Shown: positions 52,958 through 61,623, counted from the first letter of the stretch. The stretch: DNA of 64,000 nucleotides from UBA5109 sp038148755 (GCA_038148755.1 JAYQWA010000007.1:1-64000); one strand, 5' to 3'. Made by a program: numbers and translations. Notes: generated from the letters alone by a model not told the origin.

Positions 52958-53409
52958 AAATATGGGTTGATGCCGATGCCTGCCCCGTGGTCATTAAAGA
53001 TATATTATTCAAAGCGGCAGAAAGAACTCAGACAGAATTAACGCTGGTTGCCAATCAGCCATTGCGGGTTTACGCTTCGCGCTATATTAAAGCCATCCAG
53101 GTGCAGTCCGGTTTTGATGTGGCGGATAATGAAATTGTTAAATTAACAGAAGCCGGTGATCTGGTAATTACCTCGGATATTCCATTGGCTGATGAAGTGT
53201 TGGCGAAAGGCGGGCAGGCTTTAAGTCCACGCGGTGAACTCTACACAACCAGTAATATAAAAAGCCGCTTAAACATGCGTGATTTTATGGATACCATGCG
53301 TGCTAGTGGTGAGCATACCGGAGGCCCGGCACCGTTGAGTCAGAGTGACCGGCAGCAGTTTGCCAATCACCTTGACAGGATATTACGAAAGCACAGAAGC
53401 TCAGAGTAA
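52954..53409 (+). CDS. yaiI: YaiI/DUF188 (UPF0178) family protein
   Basis: A 151-residue cytosolic protein of unknown function beginning MKIWVDADACPVVIKDIL, exactly the DUF188 start. This requires a TTG initiation codon at 52954, supported by AGGAG at 52942-52946 and by overlap with the pgpA stop. Conserved parts are the aspartate-rich VDADACP, NQPLR, GDLVITSDIPLADEVLAKG and GPAPLSQSDRQQFANHLD. The fold is PIN-like, so a nuclease role is conceivable but unproved. Confidence 0.93.
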   Translation: MKIWVDADACPVVIKDILFKAAERTQTELTLVANQPLRVYASRYIKAIQVQSGFDVADNEIVKLTEAGDLVITSDIPLADEVLAKGGQALSPRGELYTTSNIKSRLNMRDFMDTMRASGEHTGGPAPLSQSDRQQFANHLDRILRKHRSSE

Positions 53410-53417
53410 ATGATATT

Positions 53418-55181
53418 TTATTCTGGTGCTTTTCTAGCTTTGCGTTTTCTGGGTTTTCTTTTGGGTTTAGTGTTTATGCTGGCTTTAGTCTGTTTATCAT
53501 TATCAGTCTGATTGAAAACAGAAATTTGTATTTTTCTGCCTGCCACATAAGTATTTTGTAAATGCTGAAAAACTTCTTTTGGCATGCCTTCGGGTAAATC
53601 AACAATACTGTAGTCATCAAAAATATTGATGCGCCCGATGTGTTTGCTCTCTATGCCTGCTTCATTAGCAATCGCACCGACAATATTGCCGGGTCTGACT
53701 TTGTGTTCATGGCCGACTTCGATACGGTAACGCTGCATGCCCGGTTCAATGGCGGTTAGGAAGCGCTCATCCTTGCTACGCATTTTATTGCGAGGCCTGG
53801 AACTTTCTCTGTTATCATCTCTGCTGCTTTTTTCTTTTTCCTGTTCTTTTTTTAGGAGCAGGGGTTTGTCCCCGCGTACAATTTTTGCCAGGGCAGCGGC
53901 AATATCCAACGCGGGAATATTATGCTCAAACTGATATTGTTCGAGAATCTCCCGGTAGAGTTGCAGGTCATCACTGGCAAGTGTGTCGTTGATGTTTTGC
54001 TTAAATTTTGCAATGCGTTTGTTGTTAATAATTTCTGTAGAAGGCAATTCCATTAACTCTATTTTGCTGCGGGTTGCCCGTTCTATCGCCTGCAGCATTC
54101 TTTTCTCCCGGGGTGCAACAAACAGGATGGCATCACCCGCACGACCCGCCCGTCCGGTTCTGCCTATGCGGTGAACATAAGCTTCCGTATCATAAGGTAC
54201 GTCATAATTGATAACGTGACTGATACGTTCGACATCAAGCCCCCGTGCCGCTACATCGGTTGCAACCAGAATATCAATTTTGGCCTGTTTAAGTTTTTCG
54301 ATAGTGCGCTCGCGCTGATTCTGTGGAACATCGCCATTCAGAGCTGTTGTGGCATAGCCACGGGCAGCCAGTTTTTCCGCCAGCTCGACGGTGGCTGTCT
54401 TTGTGCGAACAAAAATAATAACGCCATCAAAATTTTCTGCCTCAAGAATACGGGTAAGGGCATCCAGTTTATGCAGGCCGCTGACAGGCCAGTAACGCTG
54501 CCTGATAGTTTCAGCAGTACTGGTTTTTACCTTAATCGTGATTTGTTGTGGCTGGTTTAAATAATTCTCAGCAATCCGCCTGATCTGCGTTGGCATAGTG
54601 GCAGAAAATAAAGCGGTCTGTCGTTGTTGCGGGCATTGCTCCAGTATCCACTCGACATCATCAATAAAACCCATGCGTAACATTTCATCGGCTTCATCAA
54701 GAACCAGCGTGTTTAGTTTATGTAGCTGCAATGTGCCACGACGCATATGATCCATGACCCTTCCCGGTGTTCCGACAACAACATGGACACCACGTCGCAG
54801 AGCCCTGATCTGAGCCGAGTAATCCTGCCCACCGTAAATTGGCAGCACATGAAAGCCTTTTATATAAGTGGCATAGCGCTGGAAAGCTTCGGCTACCTGT
54901 ATGGCAAGTTCACGGGTAGGCGTTAGTACCAGCACCTGTGGTTCTTTTTGCTGGATGTCCAGTTTTGATAAGAGTGGCAGGGCAAAGGCCGCTGTTTTTC
55001 CTGTGCCGGTCTGTGCCTGTCCCAGCACGTCGTGACCCTGGGCTATCAGCGGGATAGTTTCGGTCTGAATTGGTGTAGGCTGCTCATAACCTAATTCATT
55101 CAGCACTTTTATGAGTGCTTCGTCGGAAATTAGTTGAGCAAAGCTAATGGTATGCGCTTGGGTTGGTGATTCTTCTGTCAT
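53418..55181 (-). CDS. deaD: DEAD-box ATP-dependent RNA helicase DeaD/CsdA
   Basis: RNA helicase in ribosome assembly and cold adaptation. The 587 residues contain AQTGTGKT (56-63), DEAD (162-165), SATMP, HRIGRTGRAG and a C-terminal RNA-binding domain (about 475-560, RYRIEVGHEHKVRPGNIVGAI) like DbpA. The tail is rich in Lys, Arg and Gln. RhlB/RhlE lack such a long C-terminus, supporting the DeaD call. It converges on yaiI and lies downstream of the AlkD-like gene on the same strand. Confidence 0.95.
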   Translation of the reverse strand: MTEESPTQAHTISFAQLISDEALIKVLNELGYEQPTPIQTETIPLIAQGHDVLGQAQTGTGKTAAFALPLLSKLDIQQKEPQVLVLTPTRELAIQVAEAFQRYATYIKGFHVLPIYGGQDYSAQIRALRRGVHVVVGTPGRVMDHMRRGTLQLHKLNTLVLDEADEMLRMGFIDDVEWILEQCPQQRQTALFSATMPTQIRRIAENYLNQPQQITIKVKTSTAETIRQRYWPVSGLHKLDALTRILEAENFDGVIIFVRTKTATVELAEKLAARGYATTALNGDVPQNQRERTIEKLKQAKIDILVATDVAARGLDVERISHVINYDVPYDTEAYVHRIGRTGRAGRAGDAILFVAPREKRMLQAIERATRSKIELMELPSTEIINNKRIAKFKQNINDTLASDDLQLYREILEQYQFEHNIPALDIAAALAKIVRGDKPLLLKKEQEKEKSSRDDNRESSRPRNKMRSKDERFLTAIEPGMQRYRIEVGHEHKVRPGNIVGAIANEAGIESKHIGRINIFDDYSIVDLPEGMPKEVFQHLQNTYVAGRKIQISVFNQTDNDKQTKASINTKPKRKPRKRKARKAPE

Positions 55182-55257
55182 GAATTTGTTTTTAAACAGG
55201 GCCGGTTCGAAGGGGCGCGAATTGTAACGTTTAATAGCAGAATAAGCTATGTAAACC

Positions 55258-55962
55258 TTAGTTCTGCAGATATTGCTTACGTTTGCTTTGTGGAAATTTT
55301 TCTATTGCATAACGCAGCATGGTTCGAGGCATGTTTTGATAATGCTGGTCGAGAAAATTTTCTGCAGTTTTTCTGTTCTGCTTGCCAATCTCCCGTAACA
55401 TCCAGCCACTGGCTTTGTGAATTAAATCTTCTTCATCATTTAGAGTAAGCTCAATAAGTGAGAGTGCCGTATCAAAGTTCTGGCGTTTAATAAAATAGTA
55501 GCTTGAAATAATTGCTATTCGCCTTTCCCAGAGGTTTTTTGAAGTTACTAGAGAAAAAAGCGGAGCATGGCTTCTTTCAAGCAAATAAGCACCAAGGATT
55601 TTATGGGATGAACTGTCAACGATGTCCCAGTTATTTATATAAGTGGTATTCTCAAGATAAATCTTATAAATGGTTTCTTGTGCCTCATGACTAGCTTGTT
55701 TAAATTTTTCAGAAAGCAGAATAACTGCTGCAAGCCGGGCTTCATGGTAGGGGCTACGTAAGAGTTTTTCATTTTCTTCAAGCGTCATGTTTAGCCATTT
55801 TTTTACCAGGCTTCGAGTAACTGGCACTCTTATACCTAAAAATTTGTCGCCCTCGCCGTATTCTCCTTTAGCTGTTTTAAAAAACCTGGCTGAATGTGCA
55901 GCAATATCTTTGTTACTTTTTTCTTTCAGTTCTTGTAAAGCCTGTTTTGCTGTAATATTCAT
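55258..55962 (-). CDS. AlkD-like DNA alkylation repair protein
   Basis: A 234-residue protein built of HEAT-like repeats with the family traits YGEGDKFLGIRVPVTRSLVKKW, the central NNWDIVDSSSHKILG segment and ASGWMLREIGKQNRKTAENFL near the end. Members of this family act on alkylated bases such as 7-methylguanine. The gene lies 20 bases downstream of uup on the same strand and may be co-transcribed with it. Confidence 0.88.
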   Translation of the reverse strand: MNITAKQALQELKEKSNKDIAAHSARFFKTAKGEYGEGDKFLGIRVPVTRSLVKKWLNMTLEENEKLLRSPYHEARLAAVILLSEKFKQASHEAQETIYKIYLENTTYINNWDIVDSSSHKILGAYLLERSHAPLFSLVTSKNLWERRIAIISSYYFIKRQNFDTALSLIELTLNDEEDLIHKASGWMLREIGKQNRKTAENFLDQHYQNMPRTMLRYAIEKFPQSKRKQYLQN

Positions 55963-55982
55963 TATTTTCCGAATCTTTGAAT

Positions 55983-57887
55983 TTAATTTTCCTGTTCGAG
56001 TTCCTGCCAGCGTTCAAAATAGTCTTCCAGTTTCTGTTGCTCAGAGGCCAGTTCTTGCAGAGTCTGATTGGATACTTCATGATCCTGATTATAAAAATCA
56101 GGCTGACTGATTTCATGCTCAAGTTTTTTAATTCTCTGTTCGCAATTTTCTATTTGAACCGGTAATTGTTCCAGCTCCCGTTGAAATTTGTAACTTAGTT
56201 TTTTATTTGGCTTGGCATTACTTTTTGAATTGTCAGCGACTTCGACTTTAGTTTTCTTTTCAGCTTTTTCATTTTTTTCTACACTGAAACCACCTCCCTG
56301 TCTGAGCCAGTCTTCATAACCGCCAACATATTGCCTGACTCTGGCATTGCCATTCTCATCAGTTTCGAAAGCAATACTGCTAGTAACCACGTTATTAAGA
56401 AATTCACGGTCATGGCTGACCAGCAATACGGTGCCTGCGAAGTTGATTAGAAGTTCTTCCAGTAATTCCAGTGTTTCCATATCCAGATCATTGGTTGGTT
56501 CGTCAAGGACAAGCAGGTTGGCCGGTTTACTGAAAAGGCAGGCGAGGATCAGGCGGTTTTGTTCACCACCGGATAAAGAACTCACTTTCTGGCGGGCACG
56601 ATCGGGTGTAAATAAAAAGTCTCTTAAATAAGACATGACATGTAGTGACTTGCCATTTATTTCGACATAGTCACTGCCTTCAGCGATGGTGTCGTAAACA
56701 TTTTGCTCGGGATCGAGCTGTAAACGTAATTGATCAAAATAGGCAATTTCCAGCTTGCTGCCGATTTTCACTTTGCCTGAATCGGGTTTTAGCTCACCCA
56801 GTAAAATTTTTAAGAGGGTGGTCTTGCCTGCACCGTTAGCACCGATAAAACCGATTTTGTCGCCACGCATGATTTTGCATGAGAAGTCATTGATAATTTT
56901 TTTATCAGCAAAACCGTGCTCAATATGCTCAGCATCAATCACCAGTTTGCCGGATGACTCAGCCTGGTTCAGTGTGATTTTTGCCTGCCCCTGCACCTGT
57001 TTGCGCTGCCTGTATTCTTCCCGCAGAGCTTTCAAGGCTTTGACTCTGCCCTCATTGCGGGTACGTCTGGCTTTAATGCCTTGCCGAATCCAGACTTCTT
57101 CCTGCGCCAGTTTTTTATCGAATTCTGCCTGAGCTTTTTCTTCAGCAGCTAACTGTTGTTCGTAGAAAACCAGAAACTGCTGGTAGTCACACTCCCAGGC
57201 AGCAATATCACCACGATCAAGAATCATGATTTTATTTGCAATTTTTTGCAGGAATACACGGTCATGCGTAATAAGCACGATAGCGCCGGAGAATTGCGTG
57301 AGCTGGTTTTCCAGATATTCAATCGTCGGGATATCTAGGTGGTTTGTGGGTTCATCCAGCAACAGGACGTCGGGTTCAGTAATGAAAGTTTTTGCCAAGG
57401 CAATACGTCGCAGCCAACCACCTGATAAGGTGTTCATCATTGTCTCACCCGTGATATCCAGTTTGCTGAGTGCGGTATCGACTTTCTGTTGCAGGTTCCA
57501 TGCCCCGGCTGTTTCAATTTGTTTTTGCAGGTCTGCCAGTTTTTCCAGCTGGCGCTGGTCTGTTGCTGACTGTGAAAGGTGGTGAAATTCCTTAATCAGC
57601 GCGCCCGACTGGGCTAAGCCATCGAGCAAAAAATCATAAACAGACTGAGTGTTGGCAGCAGGTAGTTCCTGATTTAGAAAAGCGACTTTGATATCCTGTT
57701 GTTGCCAGAATTCTCCGGCATCCGCTTTGATTTGTTGATTGAGCAGTTTTAAAAAAGATGATTTGCCTGCGCCATTGCGGCCAAGCAGGCCAATACGTTC
57801 TCCACTCTGGATATTGAGAGAAACTTTTTCAAGTAAAATCTGAGGGCCGTAAGCCAGATGAATATCGGTTAAACGAAATAAAAGCAT
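55983..57887 (-). CDS. uup: ABC-F ATPase Uup
   Basis: Ribosome-associated ABC-F ATPase with effects on DNA replication and transposon excision in E. coli. The 634 residues have two ATPase domains (GRNGAGKSSF near 36, GANGAGKTTLLK near 350), signature LSGGWLRRIALAK and LSGGEQNRLILAC, and a C-terminal coiled coil (about 545-634, rich in Glu, Lys and Gln), the Uup trait absent from EttA. It faces the aldehyde dehydrogenase gene divergently. Confidence 0.93.
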   Translation of the reverse strand: MLLFRLTDIHLAYGPQILLEKVSLNIQSGERIGLLGRNGAGKSSFLKLLNQQIKADAGEFWQQQDIKVAFLNQELPAANTQSVYDFLLDGLAQSGALIKEFHHLSQSATDQRQLEKLADLQKQIETAGAWNLQQKVDTALSKLDITGETMMNTLSGGWLRRIALAKTFITEPDVLLLDEPTNHLDIPTIEYLENQLTQFSGAIVLITHDRVFLQKIANKIMILDRGDIAAWECDYQQFLVFYEQQLAAEEKAQAEFDKKLAQEEVWIRQGIKARRTRNEGRVKALKALREEYRQRKQVQGQAKITLNQAESSGKLVIDAEHIEHGFADKKIINDFSCKIMRGDKIGFIGANGAGKTTLLKILLGELKPDSGKVKIGSKLEIAYFDQLRLQLDPEQNVYDTIAEGSDYVEINGKSLHVMSYLRDFLFTPDRARQKVSSLSGGEQNRLILACLFSKPANLLVLDEPTNDLDMETLELLEELLINFAGTVLLVSHDREFLNNVVTSSIAFETDENGNARVRQYVGGYEDWLRQGGGFSVEKNEKAEKKTKVEVADNSKSNAKPNKKLSYKFQRELEQLPVQIENCEQRIKKLEHEISQPDFYNQDHEVSNQTLQELASEQQKLEDYFERWQELEQEN

Positions 57888-57994
57888 TAATTGGCAACTG
57901 TGGTTGCTGGTATTCGGGAGCGGCGATTATACCTCTTTTAATTGGATTGGCTTCCTGTATAGGTTATCACCCGATTTGTTGTTCTGAAGTTGTT

Positions 57995-58053
57995 GCCGAA
58001 GTCAGTCGTAGTTCGCTCGCTAAGATGCTCCTCACTTACGACGTGACTCCGGC
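57995..58053 (+). repeat. Hairpin upstream of the aldehyde dehydrogenase
   Basis: GCCGAAGTCAGTCGTA (57995-58010) pairs with TACGACGTGACTCCGGC (58037-58053) with one mismatch and one bulge around a 26-base loop that contains TTCGCTCGC. It lies in the 274-base divergent gap between uup and the dehydrogenase. It shares short words with the ERIC-like family (GACTCC, CGCTCG, CACTTAC), but in a different order, so I do not class it with them. It might be a degenerate relative or an operator. Confidence 0.35.
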
Positions 58054-58161
58054 ATAAAATATCCGGATAGCTTTCAGACTGAGTCATTCACTGTTTTTGC
58101 GTTATACTCGGCAGCCTTAAAATTAATTAAATTAGAATGGGATTTGCATGAGGATTTTTGC

Positions 58162-59589
58162 ATGAGAGAGTATTTGCAGTTTTATATTAACGGGGAATGG
58201 GTTGATCCGGTAACACCAAAACCATTGGATGTTATTGATCCGGCGACAGAAGAAGTAGCCGGACATATCAATGTGGGCAGTAAGGCAGATGTGGATAAGG
58301 CGGTTGCGGCAGCAGCTGAAGCCTTTAAAAGCTGGTCGCAAACCAGCAAGCAGGAACGCTTGCAGGTGTTGAATCGCATTATTGAAGAATTTGAAAAAAG
58401 AGTCCCTGAACTGGGCCAGGCTATTACCGAAGAAATGGGAGCACCAACCTGGCTGGCAGTAAATACGCAGGCCGGGATCGGCGTTAATCATTTCAAAACA
58501 ACAGCTTCCGTACTTGAACGTTTTGAGTTTGAAACGGATCGTGGTGGTAGCCATATCAGTCGCGAACCAATTGGGGTCTGCGGTTTTATTACCCCCTGGA
58601 ACTGGCCGATTCACCAGATTTGCGCCAAGGTAGGACCAGCGTTGGCGGTAGGTTGTACAGTAGTACTTAAGCCTTCCGAAATAGCGCCATTCTCAGGAAA
58701 AATATTTGCCGATATCATTCATGCAGCCGGTGTTCCGGCCGGTGTATTTAATCTGGTTCAGGGTGAAGGGCCAGAAGTTGGCCAGGCGATTGCCGAGCAT
58801 CCCCAGATTGATATGGTTTCCATTACTGGTTCAACCCGTGCGGGTATTGCCGTTGCACAGGCCGCGGCTCCCACGGTAAAGCGTGTGCATCAGGAACTGG
58901 GCGGTAAAAGTCCGAATATCGTGCTGGAAGATGCAGACCTTGAAGCTGCGGTAACGGGCGGTATCAATGGCGTCATGATGAATTCCGGTCAGTCCTGTCG
59001 TGCCCCAACGCGAATGCTGGTCCCCAATAAACTCATGGATCAGGTGAGTGCAATTGCCAAAGAAGTTGCCGAAAGTTGGACGCCCGGTGACCCGAAACAG
59101 GATAGCCGGATGGGGCCTGTTATTTCGGACCAGGCCTGGCAAAAAGTTCAGCGCCTGATCAAAAGCGGTATAGACAGTGGTGCGACCCTGGTCACTGGTG
59201 GAGATGGCAAACCGGAAGGACTGGAGCAAGGTTATTTTGTGAAGCCGACGGTCTTCAGTCATGTAACAAATGATATGGAAATTGCCCGCGAAGAAATTTT
59301 CGGACCGGTACTGAGTATTATTGGTTACGATACTGAAGAAGAGGCGATCGAAATTGCCAATGATACGGAATATGGTCTGGGCGGATATGTGCAGAGCAAG
59401 GATATTGACCATGCGCGTAAAATTGCCGCAAAGATCCGTGCCGGTTATATCAGTATCAATAATGCCGGATTAGACATCAGTGTGCCTTTTGGTGGGTATA
59501 AGCATTCGGGTAATGGACGGGAGTTTGGGGATGAAGCGTTTGGAGAATTCCTCGAATACAAATCATTACTAGGCTACAACCCTTCTTAG
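58162..59589 (+). CDS. NAD(P)-dependent aldehyde dehydrogenase
   Basis: A 475-residue cytosolic aldehyde dehydrogenase; ATG 58162 with GAGGAT upstream gives the usual QFYINGEWVDP start. Catalytic residues are E245 (QELGGKSPNIV) and C279 (NSGQSCRAPTRM), and the cofactor region is TPWNWPIHQICAKV and GSTRAGIAVAQAAAPTVKR. The substrate is not fixed by sequence; the closest families act on varied aliphatic or aromatic aldehydes. Its TAG stop is part of ERIC-like copy C. A polysaccharide deacetylase gene follows. Confidence 0.92.
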   Translation: MREYLQFYINGEWVDPVTPKPLDVIDPATEEVAGHINVGSKADVDKAVAAAAEAFKSWSQTSKQERLQVLNRIIEEFEKRVPELGQAITEEMGAPTWLAVNTQAGIGVNHFKTTASVLERFEFETDRGGSHISREPIGVCGFITPWNWPIHQICAKVGPALAVGCTVVLKPSEIAPFSGKIFADIIHAAGVPAGVFNLVQGEGPEVGQAIAEHPQIDMVSITGSTRAGIAVAQAAAPTVKRVHQELGGKSPNIVLEDADLEAAVTGGINGVMMNSGQSCRAPTRMLVPNKLMDQVSAIAKEVAESWTPGDPKQDSRMGPVISDQAWQKVQRLIKSGIDSGATLVTGGDGKPEGLEQGYFVKPTVFSHVTNDMEIAREEIFGPVLSIIGYDTEEEAIEIANDTEYGLGGYVQSKDIDHARKIAAKIRAGYISINNAGLDISVPFGGYKHSGNGREFGDEAFGEFLEYKSLLGYNPS

Positions 59590-59707
59590 CTATTGCGCTC
59601 GCCATGACTTTGTTAAAAGGGAAATTTGAATCAGTCACTTACTGTTTGATGTAAGCTCCTTCATCAAATTTCCCTTTTGCCTCGTCCTGGCTTCGCTCAT
59701 CACGCTA
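59587..59707 (+). repeat. ERIC-like palindromic element, copy C (sense, includes the aldehyde dehydrogenase stop codon)
   Basis: A 121-base element with outer arms TAGC (59587-59590) and GCTA (59704-59707); the first three bases are the stop codon. The main stem is 59615-59629 against 59664-59678, a perfect 15 bases. The core TCAGTCACTTACTG...ATGTAAGCTCC shares AGTAAGTGACTG and ATGTAAGCTCCT (12 bases each) with the enterobacterial ERIC core. Compared with the other copies, TTTAC/GTAAA is replaced by CTTAC/GTAAG, a paired change. Confidence 0.86.
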
Positions 59708-59762
59708 AGAAAAATTTTTAAGAATAAAATGATAAAAAACTCAAACTAGGGTTTAGAAAACG

Positions 59763-60521
59763 ATGACAGCAAAAATCTGTTTCACCATGGATAACCTTTC
59801 GGATGCGGCTGATCTGGGTAAGGGTATAATTGATAAACCCAGACCACCGGGTCAGCGACCGGCATTGGAGCAGGGTTTTCCAGCCATGCTGGATTTGTAT
59901 GACCGCTTTGGCGTGAAGGTCACGCATTTTATTGAAGGCTGGAATGGTGAAGCACATCCAGACATTATTGAAGATCTGGTCAACATGGGCCACAGCGTCG
60001 GCATGCATGGCTGGCAACATGAACCCTGGTCGGAATTGAGTCTGGAGCAGGAAATTGAATTAATGGGGAGATCGACAGATGCCTTACATCAGGCCTGTGG
60101 TGTCCGACCAACTTCATTCAGGGCGCCGGGCGGGAAAAAGACGCCTAACAGTGTCAAACTGCTGGATGAATTTGGTTATATGATTGATTCCAGTATGAAT
60201 GATAAAGGAGAAGATGGTGGAGAGATTCAGGCACTGACCGAGTCGCTTTGGCATGTGCCTTACCTGGAAGCGACTATCGATGCCCGCCAATGGTTATCAA
60301 AGAATATTCCTGCGCCTGAGGTAGAAGCATCCTGGTTCAACTTACTGGATGAAGCCCGTGACAGTAATGGCTTTCGTGTCTTTATCTGGCATCCGCATGT
60401 CATGGGGCTTAATGCCGAATATCGCCAGGTTGGGGAAAACATCCTGCGGAAAGTCACACAGGAACAGGGCTTCCAGCTCGTTACCTTGCCGGAACTGGTA
60501 GCTGAAGCAGCAGAAAAGTAA
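59763..60521 (+). CDS. NodB-type polysaccharide deacetylase
   Basis: A 252-residue carbohydrate esterase 4 fold protein. The metal-binding and catalytic sites appear as FTMDN (in place of TFDDG, with one Asp), HSVGMHGWQHEP (H-x5-H type zinc ligands), RAPGGK and IWHPH near the end. There is no signal peptide, so it is probably cytosolic. The motif changes fit the branch of amide hydrolases such as PuuE rather than classical chitin deacetylases, so the substrate is uncertain. It follows ERIC-like copy C and converges on a small lipoprotein. Confidence 0.85.
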   Translation: MTAKICFTMDNLSDAADLGKGIIDKPRPPGQRPALEQGFPAMLDLYDRFGVKVTHFIEGWNGEAHPDIIEDLVNMGHSVGMHGWQHEPWSELSLEQEIELMGRSTDALHQACGVRPTSFRAPGGKKTPNSVKLLDEFGYMIDSSMNDKGEDGGEIQALTESLWHVPYLEATIDARQWLSKNIPAPEVEASWFNLLDEARDSNGFRVFIWHPHVMGLNAEYRQVGENILRKVTQEQGFQLVTLPELVAEAAEK

Positions 60522-60534
60522 CCCGGTAAATGGA

Positions 60535-60849
60535 CTAATCAGGAATGCAGCGGTACAGCGCGTAATCCTGTTCACCATCAACGATGGGCGATGTCGCGAC
60601 AATCGTGTCATCACCACGTTCTGCGGCCTGATTGCGGGCAAGTGTCTGCAGTTCCAGCAAAATATTGCTGGCGGCACGTTCCAGGATAACCCTGTCGAGT
60701 ACCTCAACATGAGTCGTACCGGTTTGCACACAAGTCGACCCCAGCTGGTCTTGTGTGACAACTCTGACATTGGCAGCTTCGTCATCGAGATCTACCCAGA
60801 CACAGCTACTGAGTGTTAATAATGTAATGCTGAAAAATAACTGTTTCAT
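60535..60849 (-). CDS. Small lipoprotein (DUF4156-like)
   Basis: A 104-residue protein with a lipoprotein signal (lipobox LSSC, Cys16) and mature start Val-Trp. Two further Cys (STCVQ and YRCIPD) may form a disulfide. The pattern RVVTQDQLGSTC and GDDTIVATSPIVDG resembles the DUF4156 family of uncharacterised outer membrane lipoproteins. It lies between the deacetylase and a zinc peptidase gene. Confidence 0.75.
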   Translation of the reverse strand: MKQLFFSITLLTLSSCVWVDLDDEAANVRVVTQDQLGSTCVQTGTTHVEVLDRVILERAASNILLELQTLARNQAAERGDDTIVATSPIVDGEQDYALYRCIPD

Positions 60850-60875
60850 AAAGACTGTTCCTGTTTACTTTTAGC

Positions 60876-61559
60876 TTAGCGGCGAAGAAAACGAAACCAG
60901 CGCCAGAAATTTAACAAACCAGCCATGGAACTGGCCAGGTAGGTAAAAGCACAAGCCAATAGTATATGCCTAACTGAACGCATGTCGCTACGGCTAATAT
61001 ACTGCCCCTCTTTCAGGATAGGCAAAGCACGACCAAAACTGGCATCAAACTCTACCGGTAAAGTAATCAGATGCACTATGCTGCTGATGGCAACACTGAT
61101 AATCATAAAAACGATCAGCAGAGGTATCATGCGCGCTCCTCCCGGAGTCATGCTAAGCAAAGGGATGGCGATAAGCACAATGCCCGCAAGCTTTTCAGTT
61201 TTTTGGGCAAAACCAACCATGCGGGTTCGGGCAAGCAAAGGCTGATAATTCAGGGCATGCTGCAAGGCGTGTCCGAATTCATGTGCAGCAACGGCAACGG
61301 CAGTCAGGGACTGGCCATTGAGATTGTCTTCGCTCAAGCGTACTGTTTTGCTCATGGGATCGTAATGATCGCCAGAGCTTGAAGCTTCCAGCTTCAGATA
61401 ATCCAGCTTGTATTTTTTCCTGAGATGCTTGACGAACTGGCCACCGGTACCCTGAATATCATCACGTGCTTTACTGTGTTTGTTAAGGATATAGCGAGCC
61501 CACTGTTGAGGGCCAAGAATGAGAACTGCTAAAAGCAGTATAAGAATGACAATGATCAT
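60876..61559 (-). CDS. Membrane zinc metallopeptidase (YugP-like)
   Basis: A 227-residue membrane protein with an N-terminal helix (about 2-18), the zinc site H93-E-F-G-H97 in AAHEFGHALQHAL, then two to three further hydrophobic segments (about 125-165 and 200-215). This is the layout of the YugP-type putative neutral zinc metallopeptidases. Substrate unknown. It starts 64 bases after the ahcY stop on the same strand, separated by a near-perfect palindrome. Confidence 0.88.
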   Translation of the reverse strand: MIIVILILLLAVLILGPQQWARYILNKHSKARDDIQGTGGQFVKHLRKKYKLDYLKLEASSSGDHYDPMSKTVRLSEDNLNGQSLTAVAVAAHEFGHALQHALNYQPLLARTRMVGFAQKTEKLAGIVLIAIPLLSMTPGGARMIPLLIVFMIISVAISSIVHLITLPVEFDASFGRALPILKEGQYISRSDMRSVRHILLACAFTYLASSMAGLLNFWRWFRFLRR

Positions 61560-61575
61560 GTCACGGTGTCGGAAT

Positions 61576-61613
61576 ATGTCAGAGCAGGATAGTTGACTAT
61601 TCTACTCTGACAT
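61576..61613. repeat. 38-base near-perfect palindrome after ahcY
   Basis: ATGTCAGAGCAGGATAGT (61576-61593) pairs with ACTATTCTACTCTGACAT (61596-61613) in 16 of 18 positions around a two-base centre, giving one of the longest uninterrupted hairpins in the window. No T-run follows. It sits 10 bases after the ahcY stop and 16 bases before the peptidase start. It may be an RNA-processing or stabilising structure, or an operator. Confidence 0.55.
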
Positions 61614-61623
61614 TGAAGATATT

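Noticed and set aside
17576..59707. The variable-stem palindromes as integron attC sites
   Set aside because: attC sites also vary in the middle and keep paired ends, but the GTTRRRY/RYYYAAC end boxes are absent, there is no integrase or cassette array, and the core matches ERIC instead.
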